64,000 nt of DNA, taken from Ziziphus jujuba. Taxonomy: Eukaryota; Streptophyta; Magnoliopsida; Rosales; Rhamnaceae. Within the stretch, counting starts at the first letter, position 1; the number at the start of each line of letters is the position of its first letter. This document shows positions 51,401 to 63,552 of the stretch, in pieces. The notes below the pieces were generated by a model. The model searched no databases, had not been told where the DNA came from, and worked only from the letters and a program-made list of their open reading frames with translations. The translations under genes and the position numbers were made by a program. Where the stretch lies: contig NC_083388.1 of the NCBI RefSeq assembly GCF_031755915.1, forward strand, positions 19,370,001 to 19,434,000, read 5' to 3'.

Positions 51401-54400
51401 TTCCGTACAAGTGTGTAAATCAGCTCTAGCATCCATAAGCATCTGCTTTCTTTGTTGATCATTTAGAATATCAGAAGGTGCATTCAGTGTTGAGCTCTAA
51501 CATATTGGATATGCGCCATTTTCAAGTTACTGGCAAAGTGCTTTTGGCCTTCAATGAGGACCTGTATATCAGTGTATGATAAAAGTGATTTCTTTACAGG
51601 CAATATCTGTAAAAGGACTTGAAAGAACCCTTCAAACAGACTATATCCTGAAGGTCATTATTCTGAACTTGGCCGAAGTAAACATCATGTTCTTTGTTTT
51701 GTATCACTATGTAAAAAGTGTTCATTGGTATCTTTTACTTTTGAACTGAATACTTAGATACTTGGACTTGATATATGCGCTGACACTTTGGTGGGAGATG
51801 TCATGAGAAGAGGCATCTCTGGTGGTCAAAAAAAGAGATTGACAACAGGTAATTCCATAGAAAGGCTGATAAAGTTTAGAAGACGATAGAACACACAGTA
51901 ACTTTTACCTAGAATTCAATAAATCCTTATTAACATATTTCAGGGGAGATGATTGTTGGTCCAACAAAAGCTTTGTTCATGGATGAGATAACAAATGGCT
52001 TAGACAGCTCGACTGCATTTCAGATCATTGCTTGTCTTCAGCACCTGGTGCATATTACAGATTATACTGTACTGGTTTCACTTCTTCAGCCAGCACCTGA
52101 AACCTTTGAGCTCTTTGATGATCTCATTTTAATGTCTGAAGGGAAAATTGTGTACCATGGTCCTCGAGATAATGTTGTCGAATTTTTCGAGGATTGTGGG
52201 TTTAGATGTCCAGAGAGAAAAGGAATTACTGACTTCATCCAAGAGGCAAGTTCACAAGTCCAAGGGTGTTTTTCTCTTTTATTTTCTTCATTTTGGATTA
52301 ACAAGCACCAACACCATTTGATTTACAGGTTATCTCTAAGAAGGATCAAGCACAATACTGGTACCACACTGAACAACATCACAGCTATGTATCAACTGAT
52401 ATGTTCTCCACCAAATTCAAGGCATCAAGTTTTGGGAAGAAGCTAGAGCAGGAGCTCTTAGAGCCACATAATAAATCTCACAGCAATGAGAATGCACTTT
52501 CATCTAGAGTGTATACTCTTTCTAAATGGGAACTTCTTAGAGCTTGCACAGCAAGGGAAATTCTTCTCATGAGGAGGAATTCTTTTATCTATGTATTCAA
52601 AACAACTCAGGTTATGATTTTTACCATTTTAATCATAACTTTTTTGTCATTCTTTTTTGTTCTTTTTTTTTTATTTTTTTTATTTTTTTATTTTTTTATT
52701 TTTACCTTCTTGAATGAGAGGGTGGTATGAAACACTTCTTTTCAAGTTCATACTTTTCTCCCATATAAATGACCTGGAAAATTTAACACATGTCCTTATC
52801 TATTTTTATTTTTCAGCTTATAATCTGTGCAGTTATCGCGATGACAGTATTTTTGCGTACTGAAATGGATATTGATGTTCTTCATGCAAATTATTATATG
52901 GGTGCCCTGTTCTATGCTCTGCTATTACTTCTTGTTGATGGATTTCCTGAGATGTCCATGACTATTCAAAGGCTTGAAACTTTCTATAAACAAAAGGAAT
53001 TGCGTTTTTACCCAGCTTGGGCATATGCTATTCCTGCCACTCTTTTAAAAGTTCCTTTTTCATTGTTGGAAGCTTTTGTTTGGACTTCTCTTACTTACTA
53101 TGTTATAGGATTCAGTCCTGAGGTCCACAGGTGAGCCTGTTAAATGTCTATGCTTATTTGTGCATATCACTTGTTGTGACTCTTTAACTTATGTAATGTG
53201 TGTTTTAGGTTCTTCCAGCAGTTGCTTCTCCTTTTTGCTGTTCACTTAGCATCATTATCAATGTTTCGTTTCCTGGCATCATTTTTTCAAACTATGAATG
53301 CTACAATGACAGCTGGTAGTTTTGGAATATTGTTAGTGTTGCTATTTGGTGGCTTCATTATCATACAACGTAAGGAAATTGTACATTTTTATCCATTTTT
53401 TTATTTGAGGAGAAACAACTGGAAAAATAAACTAAAAGTTGTCTTTTAACTTGCAGCTTCTATGCCAATATGGTTGAAGTGGGGATTTTGGGTTTCACCC
53501 TTGTCATATGGGGAGATTGGTCTATGTGTTAATGAATTCCTCGCGCCCCGATGGCAAAAGGTTGGTTTCTTATATACTTATAAGTTCCTTCAACTGAATC
53601 AATTTTCAAAGCAACTTAATTTCTGAGCAGAACAACAAAGTCCTACCTATTTCTTTCTAATACAGTTTGCTTATGATCCAAGGAAGATGCAGGATTCCAA
53701 AAAATTGTTCTTGAAAATTAACCTGAAGGAAATACTCTAAATGGACATTTTTGACTTCCTTCGCATCACTCAGCTGTCATAGGAATTATCATCAACATTA
53801 CCACTGCAAACAATATCACCAGAACAACAAACTAACACACCCACAAAAACTTGATTTCTTACCTATCAAGAGTCAAATGTTTTTTCATACTCTAATGAAA
53901 TTTCAAGCGCTGGACTACTAGTTATGTCTATGTGAAATATCTGGTATTATATCGATGCTCTTCTGCCATTGACCAAACTACTTCAACCAACTCTACAACT
54001 TTTTTCAAGGATGTTTCACTAAAATATTATTAACAATCTGTTTAGGTTAACTGATTTATCACAACATGCTAATCTCTAGTTTATATGTTGCTTCTGATCT
54101 TTGGGTATAGTGAAACCTCTCCACCTAGGGAGATAAAATATTAAGACTCACTAGGATTATTCATCAACCATCAATATATACAAATATGTAGCTGGATGTG
54201 TGGTTTTGATTCCAACATCTTTCATATGGTGGTTTCCTCTGAAATTGAGGTCAAATTTAGTAAATAATAAAATAATAAAAATACAACTTAAAATATTATA
54301 ATGACTATTCATTGAGGTTTTGTTGACATACAATAACTTATACAATATTTCTTGGGTTTATTCATTCTTGCATTAGCAAACCAATGACAAAACAGAGGTT

Positions 54401-57400
54401 ATGGATTTATCATATCTTTTATTGTTTTCTTTAAAGAGCGTGTAGATGGTCACAGAATTTGCTTTGATTTTCATTTGTAGATGCTCTCCACAAACATTTC
54501 GATAGGACAACAAGCACTTGAAAGCCGTGGACTAAACTTTGATGGATATCTTTATTGGATATCAATTGGTGCCTTATTTGGAATGACACTGGTTTTCAAC
54601 ATTGGATTTATATTGGCTTTGGGTTTCTTGAAGGGTAAGTCAATTTCCATGTGATCATACTTTTAACTTAAACAAATGGCACCGGATATGTGTTAATTCA
54701 TACCCATTATATACAAGTTCAGCTCCTTCGGCCTCTGGTGTTATTATTTCACATGAAAAGTTCTCCCAACTTGAGAAAGCTGAAGATTCCGAGGGCCATG
54801 CTCTTGAGAAAGAGGAGCTTCACCCTTCTAGAACCTTGACAGAACTTAATAAAGGTTGGGTTGTATTTCTTTTTTCAATGCTTTTCAAATAATTACTTCT
54901 CAAAATTCCGATCTCTATGCATTATCTTTCACATTTATATTTCTTCAGTTTTCACCTTTCATCATTCAGATTCTTCAATATTTTACCATTTCCTTAAATG
55001 AATTTACAGGAAGGATGGTCTTACCTTTTACTCCCTTAACACTGGTATTTGAAGATGTGCAGTACTACGTTGACACTCCTTTGGTAATCATGCCAACTGT
55101 TATTGCACATAAAAGTTCAGCTGGTTGTAGGATTAAGAGCTATTTGAATTGCTTGGCATTGATCTCTTTCCTCTTTTACTTTTGGATTCCAGGAAATGAA
55201 GGAACGTGGGTTCACTCAGAAGAAACTCCAACTTCTATCGGATATTACAGGATCATTAAGGCCTGGAATTCTCACGGCATTAATGGGTGTTAGTGGAGCT
55301 GGGAAAACAACTCTTTTTGATGTTCTTGCTGGGAGAAAAACTACTGGCTATACAGAAGGGGTCATAAAGGTTGGTGGGTATCCAAAGGTTCAAGAGACTT
55401 TTGCTAGGATATCAGGCTACTGTGAGCAGACTGACATACATTCTCCGAATATCACTGTGGAAGAATCTCTCATTTTTTCTGCTTGGCTACGACTAGATCC
55501 TAAGATCGACTCAGAAACTAAATCAGTAAGTTCTATACATATTACAAGATCCAAATGAATTGTTTGTGTACCTAATTCATTGATCAGAGGATTATGTTAT
55601 TGAAACTCCTGACCTATGCCTACATAGGGATTTGTGAATGAAGTCCTTGAGACCATTGAGCTTGAAGGATTAAGAGATGCATTAGTAGGCATACCTGGTG
55701 TAAGTGGTCTCTCAACTGAGCAGCGTAAGCGGCTTACAATAGCAGTGGAGCTTGTTTCAAACCCCTCTATAATCTTCATGGACGAACCCACATCTGGTTT
55801 GGATGCGAGGGCTGCTGCAATAGTCATGAGAGCAGTGAAGAATGTAGCTGATACAGGAAGAACAATTGTCTGCACTATCCACCAACCTAGTATTGACATA
55901 TTTGAATCATTTGATGAGGTAAAGTTAATCTTTCTTAAAAAGTAGCAATTCTACAATATGCTTCTACTGGAAAACCTAAATTTCTTATAAAGGTATGTTT
56001 AAACTTTCGATTAAATCTTGAGTTATTCGTTTTGTGATTCTTGTATCATTCATGCAGTTAATTCTTTTGACAAGTGGCGGACGCATGATCTACTCGGGGC
56101 CATTAGGCAAGCATTCAAGTGAAGTAATAGGGTATTTTGAGGTCAGTTCCCAATGGGTATTTATGCAGCAACTTGGATGCATTTCTTCTGTTCCGTTTCT
56201 GTGCAAACTATATAGTATTCATTGCTTTAATCAAATATAGTATAATAAATCTTTTTTATTCTTCTGGCAGCGTATCCCTGGAGTTCCGAAAATTAAAGAT
56301 AATTATAATCCTGCAACATGGATGCTAGATATTACTTCTGTATCTGCAGAATCTGAACTTGGTCTAGATTTTTCCCAAATATACAAGGAATCCTCTTTAT
56401 ATGAGTGAGTACAATTATTGTATCACTATTTTTTTCAAAAATAAATATAAAAGATGAATTTCTCTTCATTTTTCTGTTCGGTTCAATACTATCTCCGTGA
56501 AACATCCACATTATGGTGTGCAGAAACAACAAACAACTTGTAAAGCAGTTGAGTAGTCCACCACCTGGTTCAAGAGATTTGCATTTCCCAACTCGGTTTT
56601 CACAAAATGCCTGGGGACAATTCAAATCCTGCCTGTGGAAACAGAACTTGTCATATTGGAGAAATCCTCCATACAACTTGATGCGTATCACTCACACACT
56701 TATATCAGCCTTTATTTTTGGAGGACTATTTTGGAACCAGGGAAAAAAACTGTAAGGATATATCATTATTTAATCTTTCAATAGCTATAGAAATTGAGAA
56801 AAGCTAATAGTATTTAGAAAAATACCTTTAAGCTCAAAATGTTGGTTCAAAGTATTTAGCTACTGCCTTCAACTATTTCTCCAGCTTTTATAAATGTTCT
56901 ATTACATTCGTGCCTATGTTTAGCTATGAGAAATTGGTGTTATTTTGACTTTGACATGAAGCCTGGAAATCTAACTTTTCCTTCCTTTTATGTCAATTTT
57001 CCCATCTGTTAGATCCAACCAGCAGAGCTTGTTTAATATATTCGGTTCGATGTACTGTGCTGTGATATTCTTGGGCATAAATAACTGCTCAACTGTTCTA
57101 CAATATATAGCCACAGAGCGAACTGTGATGTATCGGGAAAAATTTGCAGGGATGTACTCTACATGGGCCTATTCACTTGCCCAGGTACAAATTTCTTTTC
57201 AAACTGCCTTACTAACACATTGTTGGCAGATCTATTTATATATAAGAATATTGAAAGTGAACTGCATTAACATTCCCAACAATTTCAATTTTCACCATTC
57301 TTTCTACTGGTTTTGCAGGTCATAGTTGAAATTCCCTATCTATTTATTGAGTCAATACTTTTTACTGCCATATCATATCCAATGATTGGATATTATGGAT

Positions 57401-57974
57401 CAGGATATAAAGTATTCTGGTACTTCTATTCCATATTCTGTTCACTGCTCTACTTCAACTATATGGGAATGATGCTTGTTTCATTGACACCAAACTTCAT
57501 GGTTGCTTCAATTATATCATCAGTCTTCTACACGTTATTCAATCTATTTACAGGCTTTATAATTCCTGAACCAGTAAGCTTCCTAGTCATCTATATAACA
57601 GATGGAAAAAATTTTTTTCCTTAATTTCTTTTTGAGGGAAATTTTATTAAAAAAAAAAAATTGATTTGTTGTTTTCTCTTTCTTTTTTTTTTTTTTTTTT
57701 TTGGCAGCAAATTCCAAAGTGGTGGATTTGGTTGTATTATCTGACTCCTACATCATGGTCACTGAATGGTATGCTTACTTCGCAATATGGAGATATACAC
57801 AAGAACATTGAAATCTTCGGGGAAACTAAAACTGTGGCTTCCTTCTTAGAAGATTACTTCAATTTTCAGCATGATCGTTTGCCACTTGTGGCACTTGTCC
57901 TCATTGCTTTCCCCTTTGCTTTTGCAACCCTTTTTGCATATTTCATGGGAAGATTGAACTTCCAGAGGAGATAA
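48492..57974 (+). CDS. Full-size ABCG (PDR) transporter, tandem copy 2
   Basis: Twenty-four exons, 1449 aa: 48492-48877, 49023-49146, 49645-49730, 50245-50329, 50670-50829, 50919-50995, 51600-51653, 51758-51848, 51944-52245, 52329-52610, 52817-53130, 53209-53369, 53457-53560, 54481-54634, 54723-54854, 55010-55083, 55193-55525, 55628-55918, 56058-56141, 56271-56404, 56524-56751, 57013-57184, 57319-57573, 57708-57974. Every exon has the same length as in copy 1 except exon 15, which has six more codons (RTLTEL region of the linker before NBD2). I use MAQMVGT at 48492 as start because it matches copy 1; an upstream in-frame ATG at 48468 would add eight residues. Both NBDs have intact Walker A, signature and Walker B motifs, and the conserved [11 protein letters not shown] is kept. 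TMDs follow each NBD, ending NFQRR. It is a plasma-membrane exporter of unknown substrate. Intron 9 is again GC-AG. All motifs are intact, so it is the better candidate for ancestral function. Confidence 0.95.
52246..52328 (+). other. GC-AG intron 9 of ABCG copy 2
   Basis: The same GAG/GCAAGT donor as in copy 1, acceptor TTTACAG before GTTATCTCT, phase 0. Its conservation argues against a sequencing error. Confidence 0.88.
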
Positions 57975-59590
57975 AATCTTACTTTGTCTCCAATTGAAAA
58001 TTTGTACATTCGTAGCTGTGATCCCTCTATAAATTTATAATCTATAGTCTGTATATAATCTATAAATGTGTCATACTAATTGCTATAAAATGGAATTTAT
58101 TTAGGTGCCCTTCATTAAGGTATCATTTAATAACTTGTTGACTTTTTGTGTTTTATCTATTTATGTGTAATTTGCTTACCTAAAATGTATTTTCTTTTTT
58201 TCTCTATCTAATTTTGTGGAATAATTAATGATGTATCTCAAAACTAATTATCTTCTCTCTCTATTTTAGAAAGAGGATAATATCCTGTTTTTATTACTGA
58301 TCATGTTAGGAAAGTTTGACGTTAATTTTTTGCCATTGACCACAAAAATAAATAAATAAATAAACAAAACCTGATTTTGCTGCTAATTATAATCTAAAAA
58401 GCATTTGGAACGTAACAAAGCTCTAGGCTAATTGCAATGTCCTAATATATATTGTTCATGTAGCTAAGTATGCTTCAACAGGAAAGCTTACTATAAAGTC
58501 TGATGTATATAGCTGTATATAGAGTTGTTATTCTAGAGGTCGGAGAACATGTTCTTGTCTCATGGGTTATTATTGAACAATATCAATTAAAACGTCCTTA
58601 ATAAATTAATAGCGGTTGAAACGGTACTTATATATTTACTGTTTAATCTGATCAATAAGGAGTTAAACTACAGAGGTCTCATGACAATGGCGAGAGAAGA
58701 GAGGAAATTGGAGAGTAAGTCCATAAAAAAGTGTTGTGGACAACATGTAAAAAAAAATTAAAATAGTTTTGTTCGTGTTACGTGGAGAGAGTCCACAGAC
58801 TAAATTTGCAGCGGCCGTCCCCGGGGGGGGGGGGGGGGGGCTGTGGGGCGGGAGAGGAGAGAATGTGCAAAGGTCCATGCCAAATTAATTTAGATATTTC
58901 TCTTACCTTGTGTATATATAATGATTTTGATATAATAAAGACATTATGGGAACTTATAGTGTAAACATTTTATATAACAAACCATGTCCATCCATGTTGA
59001 TTGCCACGTAGGAAAAAAAAGTTATTAATAACTTTTTTTTTAGAAAAAATAATTAACCTTTTTTTGGCAATTATTAGTGGATCTCATGTAAATCTCATGG
59101 GTTTTCACTTCTTTAATTAGGGTTTATTAAAAAATAATCAAACATATTAAAATGACGTGGCATTATCCAATTTATCAGCAGTGTAAATTAAGGTAGTGCT
59201 AACTTGTTTACTTGTGATTGGAAAGCCAATGATGAACAGACTATATATGATAATCATATATAAGACAAGAATTTTATTAGCAGTTGGATTTATTTTGTGT
59301 AGAAAGTGTGACAGTGTAGCCCGTCTGCAATATATATATATATATATATAGCTATAGCTAAGCAACAAGTTAAGGATGATGCCTCTATTTCAAAGGCACC
59401 TGTTGTTGTGGCAATGGTTCTTAAAGATGGCGTAGCTCTCAAGAAAGTGTTCATAAATTCTATCTCTATTGATATTATCATTATTATTATTGCGGTAGCT
59501 CTAGGAATTTTGAGAGTAACAATGGCAATAACAATAAAAAAAATATAAAACAAATTATAGTTGGTCTTCATGCATCCACATCTTGTTAAT
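57975..59590. other. 3' flank of ABCG copy 2 leading to the next copy's promoter
   Basis: It aligns in patches with 41918-43552. A segment at about 58715-59150 has no match there and includes a GC-rich island with a run of 18 G at 58823-58840. A TA tract lies at about 59327-59350. No gene seen. Confidence 0.6.
58823..58840. repeat. Poly-G run in a GC-rich island
   Basis: Eighteen consecutive G after GCGGCCGTCCCC and followed by CTGTGGGGCGGGAG, very unlike the AT-rich surroundings. Confidence 0.9.
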
Positions 59591-59884
59591 CGTTAAATAA
59601 GCATCCAAGAGTTAATGCATTAAAGATGAATTTGACTCCAAATACTTCAACTTAAATTTTGTTGAAAAAAGGGTTGTTTAGGATCAAAGTTTGAATAACT
59701 GGGACAGATTTCTCTGTCACTTATCTTCACTTTATGAATTGTTTTTCTTATTTTATTCATTTATAATTAATGCATGCATTTTAATCTCAAGCAATTTCAA
59801 CTTTCTTGGACAATAAGAATAAAGAATGACGCATTGTCTTAATTACTTCATCAGTTTTCATCACAGCCATCTATACTCCACGTG

Positions 59885-59885
59885 T

Positions 59886-59925
<40 letters not shown>

Positions 59926-59932
59926 GTATATA
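59885..59932. repeat. TA repeat upstream of the fourth ABCG copy
   Basis: A broken (TA)n tract directly before the TATA box. Copy 1 has a similar tract at 32185-32240. In copy 2 it is reduced to a few units. Confidence 0.85.
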
Positions 59933-59950
59933 ATTACTAGTTAGCAAAAT

Positions 59951-59960
59951 CATATATAAG
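59951..59960 (+). promoter_or_regulatory. TATA box of the dead fourth ABCG copy
   Basis: CATATATAAG about 60 bases before the old ATG, followed by CACCTTTTTTTC as in the other copies. A CACGTG G-box lies at 59879-59884, where copies 1 and 2 have ACATGT. Confidence 0.55.
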
Positions 59961-60013
59961 CACCTTTTTTTCAAGATCTTCTTGAAAGTTTGAAGCTTTC
60001 CTACTTAACCAAA

Positions 60014-60521
60014 TATGGCTCAAATGGTTGGTGAAGATGAGATAGAGTCACTCAGGATTGAGTTGCAGAGATTGGAAGAAGCCTAAGATCATCATTTCAG
60101 CATCATACCTCGAGTTTCAGAACTGGTGCTTCAGCATTGAGTTCTACAAAGGATGATACTGATGTCGAATATGCTTTGCAATGGGCTGCCATTGAGAGGT
60201 TGCCGATCTTTGAACGACTAAGATCATCTCAATGATGAAAAAGTTGGAGATGATGAGAAAGTCAAAAGGGTAGTTGATGTTACCAAGCTTGGAGATGAAG
60301 AACGCCACTTGTTCATAGAGAAGCTCATCAAACATATCGAGAATGACAATCTTCTTGTGCAAAATTAGAAATAGAATATACAAGTGAGAGTCCTTTCTGA
60401 TTTTCCCACTTTTAGTTTCCCTTTTTGAGATATTTTATGTGCTTATTATTTAATACTTGAATATGATTAAAGTTAACCTCAAATGGTTTTTTGTAGAGTT
60501 GGTGTGAAATTGCCTACTCTA
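60014..60521 (+). pseudogene. 5' fragment of a fourth ABCG copy, cut by a retrotransposon
   Basis: It starts ATGGCTCAAATGGTTGGTGA and follows exon 1 of the other copies, with a lost base in the ELAEIG region (giving CAGAGATTGGAAGAAGCCTAA), a deletion in the SSLFDKDD region and a second stop near the exon end (CAAAATTAG). Intron 1 is shortened. Exon 2 begins at about 60496 (GTTGGTGTGAAATTGCCTAC) and is broken after 26 bases by the LTR at 60522. The rest, if present, lies beyond the window. Confidence 0.92.
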
Positions 60522-60801
60522 TGTTGTGATCCATTGATCACCAAAAACACACAAAACTAATATAGAAAAACAAAAGAGACAAAAGCATGAAAATTGAGAA
60601 GAAAAAAATGTATTATAACTATAAAATTTATACACAAAAAAACTTCTCTCGGCCTTTCTCAAAAACATGTATTGTCTGTACTGTGTGTTTTGTGTTACAA
60701 AACTGAAAATGAGTATCTATTTATAATGTTCTCTCTAGGGTTTCTAAGATTGAAATCCTAATGGGCTTAGCCTTTAGGAGATAAAAGGCTGGAACCCCAC
60801 A
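60522..60801 (-). repeat. 3' LTR of the copia element
   Basis: 280 bp. On the minus strand it begins TGTGGGGTTCCAGCC and ends GATCACAACA, the normal TG...CA ends. The left border coincides with the loss of ABCG exon 2. The flanking CTCTA (60517-60521) is the expected 5-bp target duplication. Confidence 0.85.
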
Positions 60802-60802
60802 A

Positions 60803-60826
60803 TTCCCCCCCCCCCCCTCCCCCCCA
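60803..60826 (-). other. Polypurine tract next to the 3' LTR
   Basis: A C-run interrupted by a single T on the + strand (60805-60825), so nearly pure G with one A on the element's coding strand, immediately before the LTR. It is the plus-strand primer of LTR elements, unusually G-rich and long here. Confidence 0.75.
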
Positions 60827-60849
60827 GCTGCATTACAAAAACTTGATGG

Positions 60850-61683
60850 TCACCCACCATCTAAACTAGCTATGTCTCTCCACAGCTTCAACTTCGTTGG
60901 TATGACAACTTTTGTAAACATATCTGCTGGATTCTCTTTTGTGTGAATCTTCACCAATCTGAACAAGTTATGCTCAGTCACATCGTGTATCCAATGATAG
61001 TGGACATCAATATGCTTTGTCCAAGAATGATACATTGAGTTCTTGCTCAAATCTATAGCACTCTCACTGTCACAATGTATCTTGTAGTCGTTCTACTTGG
61101 TGCCCAGTTCATTGGTGCCCAGTTCATGGAGTAAATGCTTTAACCACATCATCTCCTTATCGGCTTCGGCTAAGGCAATATACTCTACTTCTATCGTGGA
61201 TAAAGCTACACACTTTTGCAATCTTGACTGCCATGACACAGCTCCTCTAGCAAAAGTGTAAATATAACCTGAAGTAGATTTCCTACTATCAAGATCTCCT
61301 GCTGTATCTACATCTGTATAGCCGTGTAGAACTGCATCACTTCCCCCATAATACAAGCATACTTTTGATATACCCTTAAGATACCTGAGAATCCACTTAA
61401 CTACTTCCCTGTGTTCCTTTCTAGGATTTGAAAGAAATATGCTCATGGTACCAACTGCATGAGCAATATCCGATCTGGTACACACCATTGCATACATCAG
61501 ACTTTCCATCCCTGAAGAATAAGGCTCTAAATTCATCTCCTCTATCTCTATTTTGGATAAGGGACACGATCTCTTGCTAAACTTGAAATGGTTGGCTAAT
61601 GGAATGCTATCTAGTCTGGCCTTCTCCATGCCAAATCTCTTTATCACTCTTTCGACATACTTCTCTTGAGATAGCCATAACAT
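60850..61683 (-). pseudogene. Copia RNase H and end of reverse transcriptase, frame broken
   Basis: The first part (61093-61683) has SQEKYVERVIKRFGM, the connection region (YAMVCTRSDIAHAVG, ILRYLKG) and RNase H motifs (DVDTAGD, RKSTSGY, VALSTIEVEYIA). The second part (60850-61050) has ENPADMFTK, the usual copia C-terminus. The two lie in different frames with a short break between them at about 61050-61093. A duplicated GGTGCCCAGTTCA at 61100-61126 lies close to the break. Confidence 0.9.
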
Positions 61684-61689
61684 GTGATT

Positions 61690-62290
61690 CTTCCTATCTC
61701 GGACTATTTACATTCCTAAAATCTCTTGAATATGTCCCATTTCTTTCATATCAAATGACTTGGAAAGTTTCTTTTTCAGTTGACTAATTTTCATTGCATC
61801 TTGTCCGACGATCAATATGTCATCAACATATAGTACAAGTGCAATGAAGTTTCCATCTGGAAATCTCTGAATATAAACACACTAGTCTGCATCAGTCTTC
61901 TTGTATCATTGACTCACCATAAAAGAGTCAAACTTCTTGTACCACTGCCTAGGTGCTTGCTTGAGGCCATACAAGCTTTTCGTTAGCTTGCAAATGAGGT
62001 TCTCTTTGCCTGAAACCTCAAAACCTTCTGGATACTCCATATAAATCTCCTCATCTAGATCACCATGAAGGCACGCTGTTTTCACAACCATATGCTCAAG
62101 CTCTAGGTCTTGACAGGCTACTAAATTAAGAATAATTCGTATCGAAGTCATCTTCACCACTGGTGAGAAAATCTCATCAAAATCAATTCCTTTCTTCTGA
62201 AGGAAACCTTTGACGACCAATTGGGCTTTGTGCTTCACCACACGTTCGTTGCCATCTTTCTTGAGCTTGAACACTCATTTATCCTTTAAT
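61690..62290 (-). pseudogene. Copia reverse transcriptase, broken by a stop
   Basis: 62274-61906 encodes the start (KAQLVVKGFLQKKGIDFDEI, then VVKMTSIR, LHGDLDEEIYM, SLYGLKQAPRQWYKKFD). A TGA then interrupts it near 61906-61908. Beyond it the active-site motif YVDD is readable at about 61819-61830 (LYVDDILIVG). The domain is complete in content but not in one frame. Confidence 0.9.
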
Positions 62291-62545
62291 GCCTTCTTTC
62301 CCTTTGAAACCTTAACCAACTATGGTTCTTCTACAAAATTCCATCTCATCTTACATTGCATGCAGCCATTTTTCTTTATCTTGATGGGAATTAGCTTCCT
62401 GGAAACTCTCTGGCTCCCCCTCTTTAGTAAGCAGAATATATTGAGATTCTGGATATCCCTTTGATGGAACACGGCCTCGTTTAGATCTTAGAAGAGGTGT
62501 ACCATAATTTGTCTGTTGTGATGGTCCTGCAGCTTGAGCATCTCC

Positions 62546-63552
62546 CTACTCAACATCATCTTCTCTCTCCTGTTCTGCTTCTGGTAATTCTCTATGTACC
62601 TCGTCGTCATCTGTGGCAGGTTGTGCTGGTGCTGGATCAGGAACAAAATCATGGACACTAGTATTAGAAGACTTTATTGACTTCTCAATGTCTTCTATAG
62701 TTTGGTTTTCTTGGAATACTACATCCCTACTTCTGATAACCTTCTTTGCTTTTGGATCCCATAATATGTATCTGAATTCTTCGTCTCCATATCCGATAAA
62801 GATGCATGGAGTAGTTCTTGCGTCAAGCTTTTGTCTAAGTTCCTTGGATACATATGCAAAAGTTAAACATCCAAATATTCTTAAATAAGAGTATGATGGA
62901 TTCTTACCAGACCACACTTTCTCTGGGATTTCAAAATTTAGTGGTACTAATGGTAATCTGTTAATTAAATAGCAGGTGGCACAAATAGCTTCTCCCCAGA
63001 ATGACTTTGTCAGCTTAGTCATATTGGTCATACTTCTGACCTTCTCCATAATCGTCCGGTTCATTCTCTCGACTACACCATTATGTTGTGGGGTAGAGAG
63101 GCCATCTTCTCATGCCGAATACCATGTCCTCTACAGTAGGTATCAAACTCTTAGGAAGTATACTCAACTCCATTATCTGAGCGAAGACACTTCAGCTTCT
63201 TTCCTGTCTCGTGCTCTACCATAACATGGAACTCTTTGGAGTAATCTAAAACTTGATCCTTCGTTTTCAAAAAGTAAACTCACAACTTTCGAGAAGCATC
63301 ATCTATGAAGGTTAGGAAATATCTGTTGCCAATTAGAGATTCCTCCTCCAAAGGACCACAAACAACAAATTGCACCAGACTAAGCAACTCTGATCTTCTT
63401 GTTGAAGATGACTTAAATGAGACTCTAAGTTGCTTACCATACAAACAATGATTATAAGGATCTAGCATAGCATCCTTAGAAATAGTGATAAGTTTCCTAT
63501 TTATCAAGGTAGACAATTCTTTCTCATTCATGTGACCGAGTCCTGGTGCCAC
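62546..63552 (-). pseudogene. Copia integrase region, broken
   Basis: 63552-63280 carries GLGHMNEKEL (pre-integrase) and the start of the integrase core (FLTFIDDASRK). 63279-63070 reads CLRSDNGVEY and continues with frame damage. 63064-62546 holds MNRTIMEKVRSM, FWGEAICATCYLINRLP, FEIPEKVW and RIFGCLTFAYV, the C-terminal part of copia integrase, then an acidic spacer. Several breaks mean no active enzyme. Confidence 0.88.

Noticed and set aside
60850..63552. Copia ORFs as possible functional genes
   Set aside because: Stops and frame changes in integrase, RT and RNase H. They are parts of a decayed retrotransposon, not host genes.
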